A stretch of 64,000 nucleotides of DNA from an uncultured Prevotellaceae bacterium (GCA_947169115.1 CAMVOK010000016.1:1-64000); one strand, 5' to 3'; positions 9,690-18,815 are shown, counted from the stretch's first letter. Program-made: numbers and translations. Notes: generated from the sequence alone by a model not told the origin.

Positions 9690-10406
9690 TTAATTCTTCA
9701 TTATTAATTGCTTCAGGTCGATGCGTCCTTCATAGATAGCCTTCCCGAAAACAACGGCAGGAATGCCGGCCTTTTCTAAAGCATCGATATCCTCAATACA
9801 ACTCACTCCTCCACTTGCAATAAGGTGACATTCCGGGTGGGCTTGCATGATGGATTTGTATAGTTCTATGGCAGGACCTTGTAACATGCCGTCTCTGCTG
9901 ATTTCCGTACAGAGTACATATTTATTCCCTGCATCCATGTATTGGGCAAGGAAATCTGTCAGCAAGACTTCGCTATCTTCCTTCCAGCCGTTGATGCTTA
10001 TCTTGCCGTTTCTGACATCGGCTCCCAATATCATGTGGTCGGCACCATAGCGTTCCAGCCATAGCAAGTAGAGGTCGGGGTGGGTGATGGCAATGCTGCC
10101 TACGGTTACAAGGGTAGCACCTGCGTCGAAGACCCGTTTCAGGTCATCCTCTGTTTTTACGCCTCCCCCAAAATCTACGGTGAGTTTCGTTTTCTGACAT
10201 ATCTCGCTAAGTACCTTGTCGTTGACCACATGGCGGCTCTTGGCTCCGTCGAGGTCAACCACATGCAGACGCTGAAATCCCATGTCCTCATATTGCAGAG
10301 CCATATCAATGGGCTTCCCATACACTTTCTTGGTGTTGTAGTCACCTTTGCTCAGCCTCACGCACTGACCTTCAATAATGTCTATGGCAGGAATCAACTG
10401 TATCAT
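9690..10406 (-). CDS. hisA: Phosphoribosylformimino-5-aminoimidazole carboxamide ribotide isomerase
   Basis: [23 protein letters not shown]...[12 protein letters not shown]. Confidence 0.97.
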   Translation of the reverse strand: MIQLIPAIDIIEGQCVRLSKGDYNTKKVYGKPIDMALQYEDMGFQRLHVVDLDGAKSRHVVNDKVLSEICQKTKLTVDFGGGVKTEDDLKRVFDAGATLVTVGSIAITHPDLYLLWLERYGADHMILGADVRNGKISINGWKEDSEVLLTDFLAQYMDAGNKYVLCTEISRDGMLQGPAIELYKSIMQAHPECHLIASGGVSCIEDIDALEKAGIPAVVFGKAIYEGRIDLKQLIMKN

Positions 10407-10454
10407 TCTAATTACGAATTAGGAATTACGAGTTACGAATTACGGAGTTACGAT

Positions 10455-11123
10455 TTACAATTCAAGGAAGTTGCGGAGTATGCGTTCTCCCACGCTTCCA
10501 CTCTTTTCGGGGTGGAATTGTGTGGCGTAGAAGTTGTCGCGGTGGAGGGCTGCACTGTAGGGCTGAATGTAGTCGGTCGTGGCGATTGTCCAAGAGCATG
10601 TCGGTACGTAGTAGCTATGAACAAAATAGACATACTCGCCTCCCTTGAAGCCTTGGAACAGCCCTTCAGGAATTAACTCTTCTTGCACAGCAAGCGTAGC
10701 CCCTTCGGATCGTCCGATTACACCCTTCATCCTTAACCCGTCACTATGCGTGAAACGCAGCTCATTCCATCCCATGTGGGGAACTTTGTCTTCGTGACGC
10801 TGAGGCTGAAAACGTAGAACTGGCACGTCGAAAATACCCAAGCAGTCAACATCTCCCTCTTCGGAATGTCGGCACATCAGTTGCTGACCGATGCAGATGC
10901 CAAGGATGGGCTGTTTGAGGTTTCGGATTACGTTATCCAAGCCATGGGCACACAGGTACTTCATGGCATTGCTGGCCTCGCCTTGCCCAGGGAAGATGAC
11001 TTTGTCGGCTTTGGCTATACGCTCGGCATTGTTTGTCAGCATGGGTTTGATGCCCAATCGCTGAAGGGCATGGATGACGGAGTAAATGTTTCCGGCGTTA
11101 TAGTCTATGATAGCAACCTCCAT
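10455..11123 (-). CDS. hisH: Imidazole glycerol phosphate synthase subunit HisH
   Basis: VAIIDYNAGNIYSV...ILGICIGQQLM...FYATQFHPEKSG. Confidence 0.96.
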   Translation of the reverse strand: MEVAIIDYNAGNIYSVIHALQRLGIKPMLTNNAERIAKADKVIFPGQGEASNAMKYLCAHGLDNVIRNLKQPILGICIGQQLMCRHSEEGDVDCLGIFDVPVLRFQPQRHEDKVPHMGWNELRFTHSDGLRMKGVIGRSEGATLAVQEELIPEGLFQGFKGGEYVYFVHSYYVPTCSWTIATTDYIQPYSAALHRDNFYATQFHPEKSGSVGERILRNFLEL

Positions 11124-11130
11124 GTGTGGC

Positions 11131-11610
11131 TTATTTTTTCGCGGTGATGGCTTTATCTGCCTTTTCCCAGTCGGTGTTTATGCTGAATGGGGTGATGCAG
11201 CCTGGATCGTTGATGAACGATTCGGTAATCTCGGCATCTTGATTCTCAAACATAGGATTCTCGGCTGTTGCCTTCCAGTACCTCTTCATGATGTCTTTCT
11301 TGGTCGAATCGCTGGCTTTCTGTGCCTTGGCCAGTTCCGAGAAATAAGAGGTGATGAAATGGTTTAGGGAATAAGCCTGACGGTCGAGCATATCGGCTGC
11401 TACGGAACCTCCGTTTTGCTTGATAGCCGTTGTGCAGAGATACTGCAATGCGGTGAACTTGAATTGTGAGATGTTAATCAGGAAAGGGTCTGACTTAGGA
11501 TCTTCCAGAACAAGCTTGGCATTCGATACCACTTGGTTGAACACGTCTTGGGCTTTCGTCTGACCAATGGCCAGTGTGCTGAGCATAATTACAAAGAATA
11601 GTTTTTTCAT
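11131..11610 (-). CDS. Exported hypothetical protein
   Basis: MKKLFFVIMLSTLAIGQTKAQ signal peptide; ATG at 11608-11610 chosen over the longer ORF start. Confidence 0.75.
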   Translation of the reverse strand: MKKLFFVIMLSTLAIGQTKAQDVFNQVVSNAKLVLEDPKSDPFLINISQFKFTALQYLCTTAIKQNGGSVAADMLDRQAYSLNHFITSYFSELAKAQKASDSTKKDIMKRYWKATAENPMFENQDAEITESFINDPGCITPFSINTDWEKADKAITAKK

Positions 11611-11813
11611 AATCGTTATATGGTTTAGGTATGTTCTAAAGTTCTCAATTATATTATTTGGGTAAGTTCCATTTCGGATGTTTTCACTTCTCTCACTTGC
11701 ATCTTTTCCGTCAATCCTTTGTGCCATAGACCACTATGCCACTTCAGCATTGATTTCAAATCTGCTGCGTGATAAAAAGTAAAACCATTCCGAGATAATT
11801 TATAGAACATACC

Positions 11814-13184
11814 TTAAATGTTTTTCTTTAAGAATAATCGTTGATTGATACATGGAGGCAATTCTTCCTCGTAGTGAGTCACCATGACAAGTGTCTTGTG
11901 CTTTCGTTGGCAGAAGGTCTCTATAATCTCCTTCACACGGGCACGATTCTTGTTGTCCAGACCATGTAATGGTTCGTCAAGGATGAGTAGTTCGGGATCT
12001 TTGATAAAGGCGCGTGCCAGCAGGCACAGCCGTTGTTCTCCACTTGAGAGTTGCAAGAAAGTGCGGTCGGCCAGTTCGCGGATGCCAAAGACTTGCATCC
12101 AGCGCAGGCATATATCGCGCTGGTTGGGCTTGGGTCGGGCATATAGGCCGATAGAGTCGTTAAGACCACTGGCTACGATGTCTATGGCAGGTATGTCTTT
12201 CTGATAAGCACGGTGCATTTCCGGACTTACATAGCCGATGTGTTTCTTAATCTCCCAAATGCTTTCTCCCGAACCCCGCCGATGGCCAAACAGGCGAATG
12301 TCGCAGGCATAGCCTTGTGGATTGTCGGCACAGACGAGACTTAACAATGTGCTCTTTCCAGCCCCATTCTCACCGCTTAGTGCCCATCGCTCGCTTTCGT
12401 TTACCGTCCAGTTGAGGTGGGAGAGTATGGTGCGTTCCCCATAACGGATATTAACCTCGGTGAATTTCAGTATCTCTCCTCCTTCTTGTGGATAGAATGG
12501 GGTAGTCTGTATGTCTTTCGATTCGAGTTGCAATATCCAGTCACGTTCTTCTTGTGGAAGGGCAGGAGAGGAGGGACTTATTGGGGCGTTCACGTATTCT
12601 TCACGTGTTATCTTATCTCCGACATGTAAATCTTCTACAGGAATGACGTGGGTGATGAATGGGGGTAGGTCATCGGTTTTTGATAACACAAGAATGAGCG
12701 TTAACGAGGTCTCGTGGATGAGATTCTGAAGCAGCTCGGATAAGATTTTGCGGTTTTGAACGTCCAACCCAATGAAGGGATTATCGATGATGAGCACATC
12801 GGGACATGAACGTAACACTTTCCCCAGTTGGTATTTGCGCATCTCGCCGCTCGAAAGAGCTATGATGGGTTTACCGTCCACGCGGGGCATGTCATCGGAA
12901 ATGTCATGCTGGTTCCAACGCTGCTGATAGTAGTATGTGCCATCCTGTTCTCCATACGAATCTCGGAAAGTGATGTTCCGCACAAGTCCATGCTCACCGC
13001 CAACCTCATTTTGTAACAATGGGTATCGGCCTGTGATGATGTCAACCAAACGGCTCTTGCCTGATGCATTTGCTCCCACGATAGCGATTTGTTCACCTTC
13101 GTAGATGCACAGGTTGACAGGCTCTGCCATCCGTTTCCCCGGATGGCGGGTCACTCCGTTCCGTATGGTTATTATCTCTTTCAC
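11814..13184 (-). CDS. Double ABC-ATPase protein (ModF/PhrA-like)
   Basis: Two Walker A motifs ([26 protein letters not shown]) and two signature/Walker B regions. Confidence 0.85.
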   Translation of the reverse strand: MKEIITIRNGVTRHPGKRMAEPVNLCIYEGEQIAIVGANASGKSRLVDIITGRYPLLQNEVGGEHGLVRNITFRDSYGEQDGTYYYQQRWNQHDISDDMPRVDGKPIIALSSGEMRKYQLGKVLRSCPDVLIIDNPFIGLDVQNRKILSELLQNLIHETSLTLILVLSKTDDLPPFITHVIPVEDLHVGDKITREEYVNAPISPSSPALPQEERDWILQLESKDIQTTPFYPQEGGEILKFTEVNIRYGERTILSHLNWTVNESERWALSGENGAGKSTLLSLVCADNPQGYACDIRLFGHRRGSGESIWEIKKHIGYVSPEMHRAYQKDIPAIDIVASGLNDSIGLYARPKPNQRDICLRWMQVFGIRELADRTFLQLSSGEQRLCLLARAFIKDPELLILDEPLHGLDNKNRARVKEIIETFCQRKHKTLVMVTHYEEELPPCINQRLFLKKNI

Positions 13185-13801
13185 CCTTGCACTCTATCTT
13201 TGTTCTTGTTAGCGAAGTCCTTCCACGAACGGTACGAGACCGTGTTCTGAGGACGGTTCGACTGCATGAAATGGCAATAGGCTGCGGCCAGTGCATCGGT
13301 CGCATCGAAGTGCTGTCTCATCTGTTCTTCGTCCAGATGGAGTATGCGTTGTAGCATTCCGGCTACCTGCTCTTTCGAGGCACCGCCTGTACCCGTAAGT
13401 GCCATCTTTATTTTCATTGGGGCATATTCGTGGATGGGAACATCGTGTTGTATGGCTGCTGCAATAGCAACGCCCTGTGCGCGTCCCAGTTTCAGCATCG
13501 ATTGTACGTTCTTCCCGAAAAATGGTGCCTCAATAGCCAGTTCGTCGGGCAGATACGACTGGATGATGCCGGAGACCCGTTCATAGATATGCCCCAGTTT
13601 CAGATAACCGTCATCAATCTTGTGCATGTCAATGACCCCAAGAGCCACGGCTTCGGCCTTGTTGCCTAAAACCTTCAGTACTCCGTAACCCATGAGGTTC
13701 GTGCCAGGGTCAATCCCCAATATGATTTTCTCAAACCTCCTCCTGCCCCCTCCGAGAGAGGGGGTGTTGGTGGTCAGAGATTCGTTGTGCTGCTTTATCA
13801 T
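13181..13801 (-). CDS. ruvC: Holliday junction resolvase RuvC, with repeat-derived N-terminal extension
   Basis: [20 protein letters not shown]...[23 protein letters not shown]...[12 protein letters not shown]. Confidence 0.95.
   Translation of the reverse strand: MIKQHNESLTTNTPSLGGGRRRFEKIILGIDPGTNLMGYGVLKVLGNKAEAVALGVIDMHKIDDGYLKLGHIYERVSGIIQSYLPDELAIEAPFFGKNVQSMLKLGRAQGVAIAAAIQHDVPIHEYAPMKIKMALTGTGGASKEQVAGMLQRILHLDEEQMRQHFDATDALAAAYCHFMQSNRPQNTVSYRSWKDFANKNKDRVQG
13736..13772. repeat. GC-rich hairpin/G-run element (copy 4), inside the ruvC 5' coding region
   Basis: CTGCCCCCTCCGAGAGAGGGGGTGTTGGTGG. Confidence 0.75.
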
Positions 13802-14157
13802 TACCGTTTTCGGTTGGCATTAATTCTCCCCCTTTCCTTTGGAGATGGGTTGGGGATGATGCTTTCCATGATTGTACTAAAACCTACGATGCGTCCGTCG
13901 AATACTTGCAACAATTCCTTGTTCAAGGCATCCCCAAGTTCTGTGTACCATTTATGGAGAATGGCGGTCGAATCCACGTCAAACTGTACGCTGAAACATT
14001 CCGTGTCTTGGTCATGATGCGACAGAATGCGTAACATCCGGGAACCGCTTAGGCGACCATCGTCTTCCACCCGTGGCATCATGCACTCGTTCACCCAGAT
14101 TACAAAGTCACGTGCATCACCCACGGGCATTGTATAGGTCGTGTTATAGACAATCAT
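13801..14157 (-). CDS. DUF4286-like protein
   Basis: [31 protein letters not shown]...[18 protein letters not shown]. Confidence 0.75.
   Translation of the reverse strand: MIVYNTTYTMPVGDARDFVIWVNECMMPRVEDDGRLSGSRMLRILSHHDQDTECFSVQFDVDSTAILHKWYTELGDALNKELLQVFDGRIVGFSTIMESIIPNPSPKERGRINANRKR
13825..13858. repeat. GC-rich hairpin/G-run element (copy 5), inside the DUF4286 3' coding region (NPSPKERG)
   Basis: CTCCCCCTTTCCTTTGGAGATGGGTTGGGGATG. Confidence 0.65.
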
Positions 14158-14184
14158 TCTTACCTTATTATATATATTAGGTTA

Positions 14185-14192
14185 CAAAGTTA
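14185..14192 (-). promoter_or_regulatory. Putative Bacteroidetes -7 box TAACTTTG upstream of the DUF4286 gene
   Basis: CAAAGTTA on + strand; matches TAnnTTTG. Confidence 0.45.
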
Positions 14193-14199
14193 CGAAAAA

Positions 14200-14375
14200 A
14201 CGAGAGAAATGAGAAAGGAAAGCTTGCTTTTCTTTTCATTCCCGAGTGCAAAGTATCTTCGGCGTAGCCAAAGTTACGAAAAGTCGAGCGCAAAAAAAAG
14301 GATTTCAATCTTTTTTGTGCCGAGACGGAGTAACTTCGCCAATTTATTGGCAGAGTTACTAATAAGCGAGCGAAA
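14200..14375. repeat. Hairpin-rich intergenic repeat ('CGAG...AAAGCTTGCTTTTC...CCGAGTGCAAAGTATCTTCGGCG')
   Basis: Imperfect inverted repeat ATGAGAAAGGAAAGC/GCTTTTCTTTTCAT and a second GCGCAAAAAAAAGGATT/AATCTTTTTTGTGC. Confidence 0.7.
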
Positions 14376-14396
14376 TGCCAAATTCATTTGAACAAG

Positions 14397-14463
14397 AATG
14401 TTCAACGAACCATCATTCGTTGATTGCTACAACCAACATAACTTGATTGCACGGATATATAAC
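14397..14463. repeat. Array B1: three 23-bp units (TTGATTGCTACAACCAACATAAC)
   Basis: TTGATTG at 14420 and 14443, preceded by a degenerate unit at 14397. Confidence 0.8.
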
Positions 14464-14523
14464 ATCTAAAAACGCAAAAACGCACGAAAAACTACTTTCG
14501 TTTTTTTCGTGCGTTTAGATGTT
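14461..14523 (-). terminator. Terminator-like hairpin downstream of the small-peptide operon
   Basis: CGCACGAAAAA/TTTTTCGTGCG (11 bp) inside AACATCTAAA/TTTAGATGTT (10 bp); T-rich on the minus strand. Confidence 0.7.
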
Positions 14524-14532
14524 CAAATAAAT

Positions 14533-14673
14533 TTAGAACAAGTTCTTATCTGCCTTCACGTCGAAGGGACCCGGCTTGCCATTGATATCAATTGTACTGG
14601 TAGCCACGAGCAGGTGATCACCACTCTCTATGGCAATAACCTTGGTTCTCATCTTGATATATGGTTGTTTCAT
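14533..14673 (-). CDS. Small peptide 2 (46 aa), homologous to small peptide 1
   Basis: MKQPYIKMRTKVIAIESGDHLLVATSTIDINGKPGPFDVKADKNLF* translated by hand; missing from the ORF track because of the length cutoff. Confidence 0.65.
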   Translation of the reverse strand: MKQPYIKMRTKVIAIESGDHLLVATSTIDINGKPGPFDVKADKNLF

Positions 14674-14698
14674 ATCTTGTCTTGTTCACATTACTGAT

Positions 14699-14875
14699 TT
14701 ACCAGATATCTTCGGTCTTGTCATCATCCCAATCCTCTTCCCATCCCCGGTCTTCCTTCGCATCGAAGTTGCCGCCGCTACCGCCTATGGTAATCTGGCT
14801 CACCTCCAATATCCAGTGGCGGACAGACACGCTGATGGTGTCTGCCGCCGGTTCTATATATGCTTTCTTCATCAT
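14699..14875 (-). CDS. Small peptide 1 (58 aa)
   Basis: MMKKAYIEPAADTISVSVRHWILEVSQITIGGSGGNFDAKEDRGWEEDWDDDKTEDIW* translated by hand; starts 6 bp after the stop of the 887-aa CDS. Confidence 0.7.
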   Translation of the reverse strand: MMKKAYIEPAADTISVSVRHWILEVSQITIGGSGGNFDAKEDRGWEEDWDDDKTEDIW

Positions 14876-14881
14876 CAGTTT

Positions 14882-17545
14882 TTACTTTACCACGAACTTC
14901 TTGCCGTTCTTGATGTAGAGTCCCTTTCTGGGATTCGTCACGCGACGGCCATTCAGGTCAAAGACAGGCTGTTCGTTTGTCGAGATTGCATCTCGACCTA
15001 CTTCCTCAAGGCCAGTTTCTATTAATTCGTCCTCATCCATGCCGAAGACCACCACCTTCACCTCGCCAATGTTCTTCGGGTTGCCGTCGCGGTCGGTCAC
15101 GGCCATGTACCAACGCATGGGGCTTAGGGCATTGGTAGCATCTGCTGCCTGATGCAGGCTTCCGCTGCCAAGGGCATAATACCCCTCGCCGAACATCGTG
15201 GCTCCGCTCACTCCCGTGTAGGTACCCGTAAAGGTATAGAGCGTGTTCCACGAAGATACGTCGTAACTCTTTTCCTCTGCCCTGTACAGCGTGGCGTTGG
15301 TCAGAGAGATGGTCTTCTCACCCATCGTCTTGGCCTTGATGAGGTAAGGCGTATGTGCCTCTGTATGTCCGCTCTTCACCTTGAACATCTCCAGCACCGT
15401 CCTATCGACATTGCCGTCTTCATCATCGTCGTACTGGTTCACATTGTTGATGCGAGCCACTTCGAAGTCGTCCTTCCAATCTTCGTATTGCATCTCGAAG
15501 GGAACATACAGGGCTTGCCAGTCAGTGTTAGTAAAGTTACGGGTGTAGGAAAGCGTATTTACCTCATATCCGACATCGTTTGAAAAGGATTTTCCGTCTG
15601 CAAGGTTTACTATATCATTAGGCATACCATAATACATTAAAGAGAATTTATCCCAAGCACACCAAAGCTTGGTATTCTCCTCCAATCGAGTGCCAACACA
15701 CAAAGTGCCGTCTGTAACCTCAACCACTATAGGTTCTATCACATACTCTCCATTCCTAAAAGAATTCGATGCATCGTCTACACTGCTTTCGGAATTTTTC
15801 TTCATGGGGAAAACACGAGTCTTTCCGTTGGCAAAGAAAACTGGCAGATGTTCATAATCTTCGCCTTCCTGACCATAGAATCCCTGTGCCGACAAAGCAT
15901 ATATTCCATTGGGGATTCCCGTGAGAGTCTGGCTGAAAGTAAAAGCCACACGCCATGATTCCACACAGAAGTTCACATCTTCGCCAGTATTACGCCGGTG
16001 TATTTCTCCAGGGAACGTCCAATTCCAGGAATCGTAGTACATATTATTGCGTCCGAAATCGGCATCCTGTATGAGGAAGGTGGCATCTATAGGATTTGTC
16101 TCGGTAGCAGTGGACAAACGTTCCATCATCTCCTCCTCGGATATAATCTTCCATTGCACACTGGCAGCATTAGGATTCGTCTCTGTTTTTCCAAGTACAG
16201 AACTTGTACCATCATAACCATAATATACTGTGCCATCTCCGATGGTGTAAGAATCGTCGGACGTGGCAGTTATATAAAGGGGTTGGGGAGTAGGCTTATC
16301 CATGTAGTCCCCATCGAAATAGTATGATTGTTCACCATAGTAAGTATCGATAACCTGCGATTTCAAGCAGTATCTTCCATCTGAAAGTTTTTGGAGTTCA
16401 ACGAATTCAGGGTGTATAACTAAAGAGGCTCGTGTACCCCAGTCATTTCCTGCGCCCCAGTATTTTCCTGTGGATATGTTTTGAAGATAGAATTTACCAT
16501 ATCCAATAGACTCGCTGCCATCATTGAAAACCGTTACCTCACATGTAGCCGAAACGTTGCTGCTGCCCCTGGTCTTACAAGTGATGGTGCAAGTACCGGG
16601 GGCAACGGCCACGACCACCCCGTCCGAGCCTACCACGGCTACCCCCGTGTCGCTGGAGCTCCACGTGAGAGCCGTGGCTGCTGCATCGTCCGGGCTGACC
16701 GTAGCCACGAGCTTCGTGGAACCGCCCGCTGCAAGCGACAGGGACGAGGGCGACAAGGCAATGTCCGCCGCTGTTGGAACAACGCGTACAGGGCGAACAG
16801 ATAGGCCGTTGCTACGGCGGCCGTGCGCGTCGACGATGGACGAAACGAAGCCCAGGCCACGGGCGTGGTCCGGGTCGCTCGCGAAGAGCGTACGCGACCA
16901 GAAGTAGCCGGATGAACCTGCATTGTAGAGCGAAGGATCTGTGGGCGACGAACCTCCGTAGGAGGAGGGCCACATATAGCGAAACCCTGCGGCCGGCAGG
17001 AAAATGAAGTTCCCGACATAGCCAGACACCTTGCTCGTTATCTTACGGCCATATACACCGTTCACGGTCGTCGACTCCGAGGTGGTGTAATCGCTGTTGG
17101 TGAGTTCATCTAACTGTTCTATTGTCGGCATACGCCACCCACTGCCCCAGTTGGTCGTGGCGGCATCGTCCTCGGAAACGAGTTCGGTCAGGTTATCGGT
17201 AAAGCCGTTGTAACCGTGGCTGCTGTCACTGCAGTACTTGGTCAGGGTGTTGTAACTGCCTTTGCAGTACTTATAGGTTCTCCAGACATAATCGGTCTTC
17301 GTGTAGGTGCCAGCGTTGGAGTAATTCATGGCATTGCTCTCGTCCGTTCCGCCGTAGGGAACTGTCTCGCCCCAAGCGAAGTAGTCGCCGTAGTCCTCGG
17401 GGTTGTTGGCACCCACATTGCAGGTGGCCCACAAGGTTCCACTGGGAAGACCGAGGTCAACATACTCGCGTGTGTCGGCCGAAGCCACACAGGCTGCCAT
17501 ACTCATGAGCATAGCGAGCAGAAAAGTTAAATGTTTGTGTTTCAT
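14882..17545 (-). CDS. Multidomain surface protein: DLGLPSGTLWA domain, BIG2-like Ig domain, C-terminal sorting-like tail
   Basis: Signal peptide; IALSPSSLSLAAGGSTKLVATVSPDDA...VAPGTCTITC; tail PVFDLNGRRVTNPRKGLYIKNGKKFVVK. Confidence 0.85.
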   Translation of the reverse strand: MKHKHLTFLLAMLMSMAACVASADTREYVDLGLPSGTLWATCNVGANNPEDYGDYFAWGETVPYGGTDESNAMNYSNAGTYTKTDYVWRTYKYCKGSYNTLTKYCSDSSHGYNGFTDNLTELVSEDDAATTNWGSGWRMPTIEQLDELTNSDYTTSESTTVNGVYGRKITSKVSGYVGNFIFLPAAGFRYMWPSSYGGSSPTDPSLYNAGSSGYFWSRTLFASDPDHARGLGFVSSIVDAHGRRSNGLSVRPVRVVPTAADIALSPSSLSLAAGGSTKLVATVSPDDAAATALTWSSSDTGVAVVGSDGVVVAVAPGTCTITCKTRGSSNVSATCEVTVFNDGSESIGYGKFYLQNISTGKYWGAGNDWGTRASLVIHPEFVELQKLSDGRYCLKSQVIDTYYGEQSYYFDGDYMDKPTPQPLYITATSDDSYTIGDGTVYYGYDGTSSVLGKTETNPNAASVQWKIISEEEMMERLSTATETNPIDATFLIQDADFGRNNMYYDSWNWTFPGEIHRRNTGEDVNFCVESWRVAFTFSQTLTGIPNGIYALSAQGFYGQEGEDYEHLPVFFANGKTRVFPMKKNSESSVDDASNSFRNGEYVIEPIVVEVTDGTLCVGTRLEENTKLWCAWDKFSLMYYGMPNDIVNLADGKSFSNDVGYEVNTLSYTRNFTNTDWQALYVPFEMQYEDWKDDFEVARINNVNQYDDDEDGNVDRTVLEMFKVKSGHTEAHTPYLIKAKTMGEKTISLTNATLYRAEEKSYDVSSWNTLYTFTGTYTGVSGATMFGEGYYALGSGSLHQAADATNALSPMRWYMAVTDRDGNPKNIGEVKVVVFGMDEDELIETGLEEVGRDAISTNEQPVFDLNGRRVTNPRKGLYIKNGKKFVVK

Positions 17546-17610
17546 AGTTTTTATTATTTTGTTATTAAAAATTGTTTTCTATGCTTGGTTTAAATAGGGA
17601 CACAAAAAGA

Positions 17611-17752
17611 AAACGTGGACTAAACTTCGTCTACGTTTCGGAGGTATCGCCAAACACCTTACAACCTTTAACGAGTAAAAGCCCACGCCATCAGCGTGAG
17701 CATCCGTGCTTTTACTCTTGGTTGTTTCTTTAATTTGGCGAATTTCCGAAAC
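17611..17752. other. Multi-stem inverted-repeat element / candidate structured RNA
   Basis: Nested complementary arms GTTTCGGA/TCCGAAAC, CGCCAAA/TTTGGCG, ACAACC/GGTTGT, GAGTAAAAGC/GCTTTTACTC, CACGC/GCGTG, plus a 5' hairpin AAACGTGGAC/GTCTACGTTT. Confidence 0.75.
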
Positions 17753-17925
17753 AAGAATTTAAGCGGACGCTTCTTCTATATGTCTAATTCGTTTATGTCA
17801 TCATATCACGGTTTAAAAGTTTAATAGTTGAACTTCGTTCGAGACTGCTTTTGCTTGGCATAGTCCAAACAAGTTTTTGCTCTGCTCTCGCTTAATCGCA
17901 GCCTTTAAGGGTTTACAGATTGAAT

Positions 17926-18255
17926 CTATTTATATTCTGGTGCTTCATCTTCCGCAACACCTGGGATTAGGCGGTTTGAGACGGGGTATGAGGCAACCTT
18001 TTTCTCAACCAATGATCCTGTGTGAAGTTTTTCAACGGGAAATATCAAGTCCCAGTTCTTGCCCCAAACGATGTTGCCATTCTCAAGTTTGAACCGACGG
18101 AAGTTCTTCTCGTCAAGATACTTGTTGTACTGGGGATGGGGATGACTTCGGATGAAATCACCGATATTCACTGTCTGGGAAGTGTTGTCACTAAACTGCA
18201 GGTTTACGGACAGGTTCCCAGCATTCGTGGCTCCTATGATATACAAGCGTCCCAT
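17926..18255 (-). CDS. DUF2442-like protein
   Basis: LSVNLQFSDNTSQTVNIGDFIRSHPHPQYNKYLDEKNFRRFKLENGNIVWGKNWDLIFPVEKLHTG; start at MGRLYI (18255). Confidence 0.8.
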   Translation of the reverse strand: MGRLYIIGATNAGNLSVNLQFSDNTSQTVNIGDFIRSHPHPQYNKYLDEKNFRRFKLENGNIVWGKNWDLIFPVEKLHTGSLVEKKVASYPVSNRLIPGVAEDEAPEYK

Positions 18256-18257
18256 AT

Positions 18258-18560
18258 TTACAGCCGTTTTCGTATGTTTGTACTCCTGACTGCCTGTCTC
18301 ATCACAAAGAAACGCACCCACTTCGAAATAATGTTCTTCTGGTACTTCCTGATGAAAGCCTCTGCTGTCTTTTTGTCTTTGCCAGAAAGAGGTTCCTCGC
18401 CATCTTTTTCTCTTACCCTTATCTCAACAAGCTCGCCATCGTGCATGATTAGTTCGAAGATGCTCTGACATCCTCCGTGTGTCACATGCACATGGATGGG
18501 TTCATGCTCATTAGAGTAGAAGAAGAAAATGAAACCAAAGTATTCGAATATCTTGGGCAT
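18258..18560 (-). CDS. DUF4160-like protein
   Basis: MPKIFEYFGFIFFFYSNEHEPIHVHVTHGG...; partner of the DUF2442-like gene. Confidence 0.85.
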   Translation of the reverse strand: MPKIFEYFGFIFFFYSNEHEPIHVHVTHGGCQSIFELIMHDGELVEIRVREKDGEEPLSGKDKKTAEAFIRKYQKNIISKWVRFFVMRQAVRSTNIRKRL

Positions 18561-18580
18561 CGTTATATACGATTTTGTGA

Positions 18581-18588
18581 CAAAGTTA
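18581..18588 (-). promoter_or_regulatory. Putative -7 box TAACTTTG for the DUF4160-DUF2442 pair
   Basis: CAAAGTTA on + strand 20 bp upstream of ATG 18560. Confidence 0.45.
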
Positions 18589-18815
18589 CAAAATAATGTA
18601 TAATGTACCGCTCGAAATTATGAAAAAATTTCGCTTGCGTAGTAAAACGGAGCAAGAATGTATAATGTATAATTTCTTTGAATGAGTGTTCGAATAGCTG
18701 CGCACTAATCCCCACTTTTCCACTGGACGCTACCACCCCTGCCTTTGCCACCGTCGCGATGCTCCCCAATTGCTCAAACACATAACTCGCAATTGCCTCT
18801 CCGGAGGAGGGGAGT

